Origin: DASXTS01 sp036505275
GTDB lineage: Bacteria; Actinomycetota; Actinomycetes; Mycobacteriales; Pseudonocardiaceae
Reading direction: 5' to 3'
Assembly: GCA_036505275.1 (NCBI GenBank)
Contig: DASXTS010000191.1
Coordinates: forward strand, 1 to 6,203
Length of the DNA stretch: 6,203 nt
Numbering within the stretch: position 1 is the stretch's first letter; every line of letters starts with the position of its first letter. This document shows, piece after piece, positions 1 through 6,053 of the stretch. Under the pieces are notes generated by a model. That model saw only the letters and a list, made by a program, of their open reading frames with translations, ran no database searches and had not been told where the DNA came from. The translations under genes and the position numbers were made by a program.

Positions 1-1046
1 CGGACGGCTCGCCGTCATGGGCCGACCCGCGGCACGTGCTGCGCCGCGCGCTGTCGCGGGCCGCGGAGGCCGGGTTCACCTGCTACGTGCACCCCGAGAT
101 CGAGTTCTTCCTGTTCAAGAGCCTGCCCGTGGACGGCACGCGGCCCGAGCCGGCGGACACCGGCGGCTACTTCGACCAGGCCTCGCACGACGCCGCGCCG
201 CACTTTCGGCGGCACGCCATCGAGGCGCTGGAGGCCATGGGCATCTCGGTGGAGTTCAGCCACCACGAGGGCGGGCCCGGCCAGCAGGAGATCGACCTGC
301 GCTACGCCGATGCGCTCACCATGGCAGACAACGTGATGACGTTCCGGTACACCGTGAAGGAGGTGGCGCTGACCCAGGGCGTGCGCGCCTCGTTCATGCC
401 CAAGCCGTTCGCCGAGTGGCCGGGCTCGGCCATGCACACCCATATCAGCCTGTTCGAGGGCGACCGCAACGCCTTCCACGACGCCGACGACCCGTTCGAG
501 CTGTCCGACACCGGCAAGGCGTTCGTCGCCGGCATCCTGCGGCACGCCCGCGAGATCACCGCGGTGACCAACCAATGGGTGAACTCCTACAAGCGGCTGA
601 TCGTCGGCGGCGAGGCGCCGACCACCGTGTGCTGGGGCCACGCCAACCGCTCGGCCCTGGTCAGGGTGCCGATGTACTCGCCGGGCAAGGCGTCCACCCG
701 GCGCGTCGAGATCCGGTCGCTGGACTCGGCGTGCAACCCGTACCTGGCCTACGCGGTGATCCTGGCCGCCGGGCTGCGCGGCGTCGCCGACAAGTACGAG
801 CTGCCCGCCCCGGCCGAGGACAACGTCTGGTCGCTGTCGGAGGAGGAGCGCCTTGCCGCGGGCTACGCCTCGCTGCCGCAGAACCTGCACGAGGCACTGG
901 CCGAGATGGAGGGCTCGGAACTCGTCGCCGAAACCCTCGGCGAGCACGTGTTCGACTTCTTCCTGCGCAACAAGCGGGCCGAGTGGGACGCCTACCGCCG
1001 CCACGTCACGCCGTACGAGCTGAAGACCTACCTGCCGGTGCTGTGA
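1..1046 (+). CDS. glnA: Type I glutamine synthetase, GlnA2-like (5' truncated by window)
   Basis: Cytosolic ATP-dependent ligase of the glutamine synthetase family, which normally joins ammonia to glutamate. The reading frame is open from base 3 to TGA at 1044-1046, giving 347 visible residues. The family is about 450 residues, so roughly 100 N-terminal residues (beta-grasp domain with the Asp50 loop) lie outside the window. Visible active-site landmarks, numbered from base 3, are HPEIEFF (E32, E34: metal ligands), HHEGGPGQQE (E89, E96), SAMHTHIS (H145, the His269 equivalent), GGEAP (E204, the Glu327 flap equivalent), NRSALVRVP and VEIRSLDSACNPYL (E236, R238). At the adenylylation loop the sequence is DNVWSLSEEE, with Trp276 where adenylylated enzymes have Tyr (NLYDLPPEE in E. 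coli). This resembles mycobacterial GlnA2 rather than GlnA1. Some actinobacterial GlnA-like paralogues glutamylate polyamines or ethanolamine instead of ammonia, so the substrate is uncertain. It converges on the Nudix gene with a 12-nt gap. Confidence 0.95.
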   Translation, partial: DGSPSWADPRHVLRRALSRAAEAGFTCYVHPEIEFFLFKSLPVDGTRPEPADTGGYFDQASHDAAPHFRRHAIEALEAMGISVEFSHHEGGPGQQEIDLRYADALTMADNVMTFRYTVKEVALTQGVRASFMPKPFAEWPGSAMHTHISLFEGDRNAFHDADDPFELSDTGKAFVAGILRHAREITAVTNQWVNSYKRLIVGGEAPTTVCWGHANRSALVRVPMYSPGKASTRRVEIRSLDSACNPYLAYAVILAAGLRGVADKYELPAPAEDNVWSLSEEERLAAGYASLPQNLHEALAEMEGSELVAETLGEHVFDFFLRNKRAEWDAYRRHVTPYELKTYLPVL

Positions 1047-1058
1047 TGGCCAGCCGGG

Positions 1059-1553
1059 CTACTCGTCGTGCCAGGGGCCGGTGGGGTCCAGCGCCGACAG
1101 CGCATCGCGCAGGGTGGGCGGCTCGACGGCGTCGGTCAGGGCGAGCACCTCGGCCCAGGTGAGCCAGCGGCCCTCGAGAAGTGCGCCGTCCTCGGCGGCG
1201 GTGAGCGCGGTGGGCCGCACCGGCTCCGCGGCCGGCAGCCTGGCCAGCAGGAACGGCTCGTCGCCGGTGTACCGGCGGCCGCGCCATGCCGTGTCGCGGT
1301 GCACCACGACGCGGCGGCCGGGCACCGTGGTGATCGCGATGCCGGTCTCCTCCAGCACCTCGCGGCGGGCCGCGCTGGCCTCGTCCTCGCCGGGATCGAT
1401 GCCGCCGCCGGGCGGTTCCCACAGCAGGCGACCGCCCACCGGGTCCCGCCAGTGCAGCAGGAGCACCCGGTCGGACGGGTCGAGGCAGATCACCCGGACC
1501 GACGCGCGCCACCGTTGCTGGTCCGGTGTTTCGTCAGTTGCTTCGTCAGCCAA
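1059..1553 (-). CDS. Nudix hydrolase
   Basis: A 164-residue protein, close to the minimal size for a single Nudix domain. It carries a perfect Nudix box (GX5EX7REUXEEXGU) at residues 50-72, containing REVLEETGI. The metal-binding glutamates are E65, E68 and E69. The strand before it (SVRVICLD, LLLHW) and the WEPPGGG entry are typical. Such enzymes hydrolyse a nucleoside diphosphate linked to another group, using Mg2+; the substrate cannot be read from the box. The start is TTG at 1553-1551, because no ATG or GTG upstream fits and the next GTG (residue 21) would cut into the first strand. This start overlaps the stop of the upstream XdhC-like gene by 8 nt (TTGGCTGA), and no Shine-Dalgarno sequence is evident, so translation is probably coupled. 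The N-terminus (ADEATDE) is encoded by a short direct repeat. The stop TAG lies 12 nt from the glnA stop, tail to tail. Confidence 0.92.
   Translation of the reverse strand: MADEATDETPDQQRWRASVRVICLDPSDRVLLLHWRDPVGGRLLWEPPGGGIDPGEDEASAARREVLEETGIAITTVPGRRVVVHRDTAWRGRRYTGDEPFLLARLPAAEPVRPTALTAAEDGALLEGRWLTWAEVLALTDAVEPPTLRDALSALDPTGPWHDE
1530..1549 (-). repeat. Short 12-nt-period direct repeat at XdhC-like/Nudix junction
   Basis: On the minus strand the octamer CTGACGAA occurs twice with a 12-nt period (plus-strand TTCGTCAG at 1530-1537 and 1542-1549). It encodes the (A/T)DE repeats at the Nudix N-terminus. The promoter-proximal copy also supplies the TGA stop of the XdhC-like gene. The period is four codons, so gain or loss of one unit by slippage would keep the Nudix frame. 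It is short and could be coincidental. Confidence 0.5.
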
Positions 1554-2097
1554 AGTGGAAGCCGCCGGGGCGGTGGTTGCGGTCGGCGATGAGGCCGGCC
1601 AGAGTGGCGATGGCGATCTCGGCCGGAGTGCGCGATCCGATGTTGAGCCCGATCGGGCGGTGCACCCTGGTCACGGCGTCCTCGGGTACGCCAAGCGCGG
1701 CCAGGGCGGCGACGTGTGGAGCGGGGTGCCGTGGGTTGCCCATGACGCCGACCCACCGGGTCGGACCGCCGAGCAGCACGTCGCGCAGCACCTCGCCGAG
1801 CTCCGGCCGGTGATGGTCGGTGACGACGACGTCCACGTCCGGGCCGAGCAGTGCGGGATGAACGGCGGAGTGCGCGGTGCCCCCGTCCTCTTGGCCGGTC
1901 GGGTCTGCCAGCCTGGCCGGGTCCGGCTCGACGAGCGCGGTCCGGAAGCCCACCTCGGTGGCGAAGTGCAGCAGGTGCCGTGCCACCGGGGAGTCGAACA
2001 CCGCCACCAGCGCGCGACCGTCGGCATTCGCTTCGGCGTGGGCTTCTGTGCGGGCTTTGCCGTGGGCGTCGGCGCATGCCGGGTCGGTGCCAGCCAT
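1546..2097 (-). CDS. XdhC/CoxI-type C-terminal (Rossmann) domain protein, stand-alone
   Basis: A 183-residue protein matching only the C-terminal NAD-binding-like domain of XdhC/CoxI proteins, which help insert or mature the molybdenum cofactor of xanthine dehydrogenase and related enzymes. The best evidence is the C-terminal signature VHRPIGLNIGSRTPAEIA (residues 145-162), preceded by VVVTDHH (90-96) and WVGVMGNPRH. The N-terminal XdhC domain (PF02625 type) is absent. The glycine-rich loop usually written GAGPVG reads FDSPVA (34-39), so nucleotide binding may be altered or lost. I chose the ATG at 2097-2095 because the upstream in-frame ATG at 2232 would run 81 nt into the divergent GNAT gene and adds no recognisable domain. 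Residues 2-28 form an Ala/His/Glu-rich low-complexity leader, so GTG at 2007-2005 is an alternative start. It overlaps the downstream Nudix start by 8 nt. No molybdoenzyme genes are visible nearby, so a cofactor role is unproven. Confidence 0.8.
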   Translation of the reverse strand: MAGTDPACADAHGKARTEAHAEANADGRALVAVFDSPVARHLLHFATEVGFRTALVEPDPARLADPTGQEDGGTAHSAVHPALLGPDVDVVVTDHHRPELGEVLRDVLLGGPTRWVGVMGNPRHPAPHVAALAALGVPEDAVTRVHRPIGLNIGSRTPAEIAIATLAGLIADRNHRPGGFHFG

Positions 2098-2151
2098 GAC
2101 GGCCAGTATTCCGGTTGGGCCGGCGGCGTGGACGGTGCCACGGTGTCCATC
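2098..2151. promoter_or_regulatory. Divergent intergenic region, XdhC-like/Nudix versus GNAT-glnE
   Basis: This 54-nt gap between two divergent starts is the only place in the window where outward promoters must lie close together. On the minus strand AATACT (2110-2105) matches 4 of 6 bases of the TATAAT -10 consensus and ends 7 nt before the ATG at 2097. That would suit a leaderless transcript, which is common in actinobacteria; no good -35 hexamer is seen. An interrupted dyad, TGGAC (2129-2133) and GTCCA (2145-2149), sits immediately before the GNAT ATG. Neither start has a convincing Shine-Dalgarno sequence. The location is sound; the individual elements are weak. Confidence 0.4.
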
Positions 2152-3018
2152 ATGGATATCCGGCGGCACCACGACCTCGAGGCTTTTGCCGAGTTGGCGG
2201 TGCCACTGCTGCACGCCGATCCCGTGCGGCACTCCATCGCGGCCACCCAGCTGGCGGCGATGCTACGGCCGGGAAGCCCGGCCGACCTGGTCGTCATGAT
2301 CACCGTCCACCACGCCGATGCCGTGCTGGGCGCGGTGCTGCAGGCCGCCGGGCTGTCGCTGATCGCGAGCGCGCTGCCGCCGGACGCCGCGCCGGCGGTG
2401 GTCGACGTGCTGGCCGCGGACGGCAAGCCGCCGCCGGGGGTCACCGGACCGCGCGAGAACGCCGAGGCGTTCGCGGCGGCGTGGTGCCGCCGGACCGGCG
2501 CGACCGCTCGCGAGGCGATGGCCATGCGGCTGTTCGCGCTGGACGAGCTGCGGCCGCCGGCCGGCGTACCCGGCGCGGCCAGGGAGGCAGGCCAGGCGGA
2601 CATCCCGCAGCTGGCCCGCTGGCGGCAGGCGTTCGGGGCGGCGGCCTTACCGTCGACCTGGCCGTCTCCCGAGAACCTCGAGGCAACGGTCGCGCGCCAG
2701 CTCGCCGCCGGCCAGGGCAACCTGCTGTGGGAGCTCGACGGCTCGCCGGTGTCCATGGCGGTGGCGTCCGCGCCGGTCGCCGGCATGTCCCGGATCTCAT
2801 CGGTGTGGACCCCGCCAGAGCACCGCGGCCACGGGTTCGGCTCCGCGGTCACCGCCGCCGCCTCCCGATGGGCGATCGACGCCGGCGCGCCGCACGTCGT
2901 GCTGTTCACCGACCTGACGAACCCGGTCAGCAACTCGATCTACGTCAAGCTCGGCTACCGGCCGGTGCACGACGCGGTCGACCTGGCCTTCGAAGTCCCG
3001 GCGATCCCCGTAGCCTGA
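2152..3018 (+). CDS. GNAT family N-acetyltransferase with N-terminal extension domain
   Basis: A 288-residue protein. The C-terminal half (about 140-285) is a GNAT domain that would transfer an acetyl group from acetyl-CoA. The pyrophosphate-binding motif A is SVWTPPEHRGHGFGSAV (R225 to G230 give RGHGFG), followed by VVLFTDLTNPVSNSIYVKLGYRPV, the usual GNAT motif B region with Asn, Tyr and the LGYRPV strand. The N-terminal half (about 1-135) resembles the region found before the GNAT domain in many actinobacterial acetyltransferases; PGVTGPRENAEAFAAAW is its recognisable stretch. The acceptor substrate is unknown. I chose ATG 2152-2154; GTG at 2143 is possible. The frame stays open far upstream to about 1081, but that part is antisense to the Nudix and XdhC-like genes and looks non-coding. 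The stop is 6 nt before the glnE start, implying one transcript. Confidence 0.88.
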   Translation: MDIRRHHDLEAFAELAVPLLHADPVRHSIAATQLAAMLRPGSPADLVVMITVHHADAVLGAVLQAAGLSLIASALPPDAAPAVVDVLAADGKPPPGVTGPRENAEAFAAAWCRRTGATAREAMAMRLFALDELRPPAGVPGAAREAGQADIPQLARWRQAFGAAALPSTWPSPENLEATVARQLAAGQGNLLWELDGSPVSMAVASAPVAGMSRISSVWTPPEHRGHGFGSAVTAAASRWAIDAGAPHVVLFTDLTNPVSNSIYVKLGYRPVHDAVDLAFEVPAIPVA

Positions 3019-3024
3019 CTTGCT

Positions 3025-6000
3025 GTGACCGATACCCGGCGCAGGGTGGGCTCGCTGGCGCGTTTCGGGTTGACCGACGCCCGTGCCGAAGCCGAGCTGC
3101 GCCGAATCGGCCTGGTCGTGCCGGTTGGTCCGGCGCGCGCCGACGACGTGCTGGCGCCGGCCGGGGGCCCCACGCAGGCCGACGAGCCGGTACTGCTGGC
3201 GATCTCGCACGCCCCCGACCCGGACCTGGCGTTGCGCACGCTGAGCCGGCTGCGGGAGGCGCTGCCGGATGCCGGCTGGGCCGAGTTGCACGGCGCGCTG
3301 CAGACCGACACCGAGCTGCGCGGCCGCCTGGTGGCCGTGCTCGGCTCGTCCACCGCGCTGGGCGACCACCTGGTCGCCGACTCCGGCCGGTGGCGCCGGC
3401 TGCGCCGCACGGACGACGGCGGGGTGCCGGAACGCTCCGACGAGTTGCTGGCTGCGGTCGACGGTCTGACGGGTACGGCGGCCATCCGCGCACTCAGAGC
3501 GGGCTACCGGGACCTGCTGACCGAGGTGGCCGCCGCCGACCTGGCCCCGGTCGTCGAGCCGGACCTGCCGTTGCTCGATCTGCGGACCGTCGGTGCCCGG
3601 CTGTCCGATCTGGCCGAGGCGGCGGTGCGGGCCGGGCTGGCGGTGGCGGTCAGGGAGACCGGTGTGGACACCAGCGCGACGGGGCTGGCCGTCATCGGCA
3701 TGGGCAAGTGCGGCGGCCGCGAGCTGAACTACGTGAGCGACGTCGACGTGATCTTCGTGGCGGGCGACGAATCCGGGCTGGCCGAGGCGACCAGGCTGGC
3801 CGCCGCGACCATGCGGATCGTCGGTGAGGCATGCTTCCCGCTGGACGCCGGGTTGCGGCCGGAGGGCCGCGCCGGCGCGCTGGTGCGCACCCTCGACTCG
3901 CACCTGAGCTACTACCGGAAATGGGCCAGAACCTGGGAGTTCCAGGCGCTGCTCAAGGCGAGACCGATCGCCGGCGACGTCCACATCGGACAGTCCTATC
4001 TGGACGCCATGAACCCGATGGTGTGGCAGGCGGCCGACCGGGACGCGTTCGTCGCCGAGGTGCAGGCGATGCGCCGCCGCGTCGAGGAGAACGTGCCGCC
4101 CAATCTGGTCGACCGTGAGCTGAAGCTCGGCCGCGGCGGGTTGCGCGATGTGGAGTTCGCCGTGCAACTGCTGCAGCTTGTGCACGGGCGCGCCGATGAG
4201 GCGCTGCGTGTCCGATCCACGATGGAAGCATTGCGGGCGCTGGGCCGGGGTGGCTACGTAGGCCGCGACGACGCGGCCAATCTCATTGCGTCGTACGAGT
4301 TCCTGCGGCTGCTCGAGCACCGGCTGCAGTTGCAGCGGCTGCGCCGCACCCACCTGCTGCCGGCCGAGACCGACCGGGCGGCGCTGCGCTGGCTCGCGCG
4401 GGCTGCCGGGTTCGGTCCGATCCGCCGGCGCGACCCGGTGGACGTGCTGCTCGCCGAGGTGCGGCGCAACGCCCATCGGGTGCGGCGGCTGCACGAGAAG
4501 CTCTTCTACCGGCCGCTGCTCGAGGCCGTGGCCAAGGTGCCTTCGTCGGCCCTGCGGCTGACCCCGGAGGCCGCCACGAGCCGGCTGAAGGCGCTCGGAT
4601 ACACCTCCCCGGAAGGGGCGTTTCGGCACCTGCGGGCGCTTACCGCGGGGGTGTCCCGGCGGGCCGCCATCCAGACCGCGCTGCTGCCCGTGCTGTTGGA
4701 GATGCTGGCCGACACGCCAGACCCGGACGGCGGGCTGCTCGCCTATCGGCGGGTGTCCGAGGCGCTCGCCGCCACCCCGTGGTACCTGCGGCTGCTGCGC
4801 GACGAGGGCTCAGTGGCACAGCGGCTGATGGCCCTGCTCGGCACCTCAAAGCTGGTGCCCGATCTGCTGGTGCGGGCACCCGAGGTGCTGCGGCTGCTGG
4901 CCGACGACGAGGCGCTCGCTCGTCGCGACCCGGCCGAGGTGGCCGCCTCGCTGTGCTCCACGGTGGCCAGGCACGCCGACCGGTCGGACGCGGTGGCCGC
5001 CGCCCGCTCGCTGCGCCGGCACGAGCTGCTGCGGGTGGCCTGCGCCGACCTGCTCGGCATGCTCGACGTGGGGTCGGTGTGCGCCGCGCTGTCCAGCATC
5101 TGGGCCGCGGTGCTGGCCGCCACCCTCGAGGTCGCGGTGCAGGCCGAGGTTCTTCGGCGTCGGCTGGACGCCGTGCCGGCGCGGATCGCGGTGATCGGCA
5201 TGGGGCGGCTCGGCGGCGCCGAGCTCGGCTACGGCTCGGACGCCGACGTGCTCTTTGTCTGCGAGGCGGTGCCGGCGTTCAGTGAGGGCGAGGCCGTTCG
5301 GTTCGCCGCCGCCGTGGCCGAAACCGTGCGCGGGCTGCTCGCCGCGCCGAGCCAGGACCCGCCGTTGCACGTGGACGCCGACCTGCGGCCCGAGGGCCGC
5401 TCCGGGCCATTGGTGCGCACCCTCGGGTCCTACCGGGCCTATTACTCTCAGTGGTCGGAGCCATGGGAGGCGCAGGCGTTGCTGCGCGCCGCGTTCGTCG
5501 CCGGTGACGCCCGGCTCGGCGACGAGTTCCTGCGGATGATCGACCCGATCCGTTACCCGGCCGGTGGCCTGGACCCCGCCCAGGTCACCGAGATCCGGCG
5601 GATCAAGGCCCGGGTGGACACCGAGCGCCTGCCCCGCGGAGCGGACCCCAGCACACACACCAAGCTGGGCCGTGGTGGCCTCTCCGACATCGAGTGGACG
5701 CTGCAGCTGCTGCAGCTTCAGCACGCCAACAGGGTGCCGGCGCTGCGCACCACCTCCACCGTGGACGGCTTGAGCGCCGCGGCCACCGCCGGGGTGCTGT
5801 CCACCGAGGACGCCGCCGTGCTGGACGCCGCCTGGCGCTGCGCCACCGCCGCCCGCAACGCCGCCGCCCTTGTCCGCGGCAAGCCCACCGACCAGCTGCC
5901 TCGCGGCGGCCGCGAGCTCGCCGCAGTGGCCCGCGCCCTCGGTTACCCGCCGGGCGGTGACCCCGGCGTCGCCATAGACGACTACCGCCGCACCACCCGC

Positions 6001-6039
6001 CGGGCCCGTGCGGTCGTCGAGCGCATCTTCTACGGCTGA
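3025..6039 (+). CDS. glnE: Bifunctional glutamine synthetase adenylyltransferase/deadenylylase
   Basis: A 1004-residue cytosolic regulator that adenylylates glutamine synthetase (inactivating it) and phosphorolytically removes the AMP, in response to nitrogen status. The family is about 950-1000 residues, so this is full length. It contains two homologous nucleotidyltransferase halves. The N-terminal deadenylylase half has GMGKCGGRELNYVSDVD (from 225; Asp239 and Asp241), DAGLRPEGR (Asp274) and KLGRGGLRDVEF (367-378). The C-terminal adenylyltransferase half has GMGRLGGAELGYGSDAD (from 725; Asp739 and Asp741), DADLRPEGR (Asp784) and KLGRGGLSDIEW (880-891). Helical GlnD/GlnE-type regions follow each half, and the linker carries ATPWYLRLLRDEGSV. 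The catalytic acids of both sites are intact. The start is GTG at 3025, 6 nt after the GNAT stop with no clear Shine-Dalgarno sequence, so coupled translation is likely. In mycobacteria glnE lies beside glnA2; here three genes intervene. Confidence 0.97.
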   Translation: MTDTRRRVGSLARFGLTDARAEAELRRIGLVVPVGPARADDVLAPAGGPTQADEPVLLAISHAPDPDLALRTLSRLREALPDAGWAELHGALQTDTELRGRLVAVLGSSTALGDHLVADSGRWRRLRRTDDGGVPERSDELLAAVDGLTGTAAIRALRAGYRDLLTEVAAADLAPVVEPDLPLLDLRTVGARLSDLAEAAVRAGLAVAVRETGVDTSATGLAVIGMGKCGGRELNYVSDVDVIFVAGDESGLAEATRLAAATMRIVGEACFPLDAGLRPEGRAGALVRTLDSHLSYYRKWARTWEFQALLKARPIAGDVHIGQSYLDAMNPMVWQAADRDAFVAEVQAMRRRVEENVPPNLVDRELKLGRGGLRDVEFAVQLLQLVHGRADEALRVRSTMEALRALGRGGYVGRDDAANLIASYEFLRLLEHRLQLQRLRRTHLLPAETDRAALRWLARAAGFGPIRRRDPVDVLLAEVRRNAHRVRRLHEKLFYRPLLEAVAKVPSSALRLTPEAATSRLKALGYTSPEGAFRHLRALTAGVSRRAAIQTALLPVLLEMLADTPDPDGGLLAYRRVSEALAATPWYLRLLRDEGSVAQRLMALLGTSKLVPDLLVRAPEVLRLLADDEALARRDPAEVAASLCSTVARHADRSDAVAAARSLRRHELLRVACADLLGMLDVGSVCAALSSIWAAVLAATLEVAVQAEVLRRRLDAVPARIAVIGMGRLGGAELGYGSDADVLFVCEAVPAFSEGEAVRFAAAVAETVRGLLAAPSQDPPLHVDADLRPEGRSGPLVRTLGSYRAYYSQWSEPWEAQALLRAAFVAGDARLGDEFLRMIDPIRYPAGGLDPAQVTEIRRIKARVDTERLPRGADPSTHTKLGRGGLSDIEWTLQLLQLQHANRVPALRTTSTVDGLSAAATAGVLSTEDAAVLDAAWRCATAARNAAALVRGKPTDQLPRGGRELAAVARALGYPPGGDPGVAIDDYRRTTRRARAVVERIFYG

Positions 6040-6053
6040 CTCACGAGCCTGAC

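Noticed and set aside
15..1004. 329-codon minus-strand frame and a plus-strand frame at 17-1162 overlapping glnA
   Set aside because: Both are shadows of a glutamine synthetase frame with intact active-site motifs.
1052..1060. AGCCGGGCT palindrome between glnA and the Nudix gene as a terminator
   Set aside because: The stem is only 4 bp with a 1-nt loop and there is no U-rich tract, so it is not a credible intrinsic terminator.
1081..2151. Long open frame on the plus strand continuous with the GNAT gene (645 codons in total)
   Set aside because: It is antisense to two well-supported genes, its translation is Ser/Arg/Gly-rich without domain-like motifs, and stop-free shadow frames are common at this GC content.
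2098..2232. Extended start of the XdhC-like gene at ATG 2232
   Set aside because: It would overlap the divergent GNAT gene by 81 nt, and the added 45 residues show no XdhC features.
1671..2933. 420-codon minus-strand frame spanning the divergent region
   Set aside because: It crosses two genes and their promoter gap in a different frame and has Ser/Arg/Pro-rich composition with no recognisable motifs.
2797..4629. 610-codon open frame on the minus strand
   Set aside because: It is antisense to the GNAT C-terminus and the glnE N-terminal half, and its Gln/Arg/His-rich translation is typical of GC-rich shadow frames.
3691..5700. Repeated motifs in glnE (GMGK/GMGR, LRPEGR, KLGRGGL) as a recent gene duplication or fusion
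   Set aside because: The two homologous halves are the normal ancient architecture of GlnE, each with its own active site, and not a new event.
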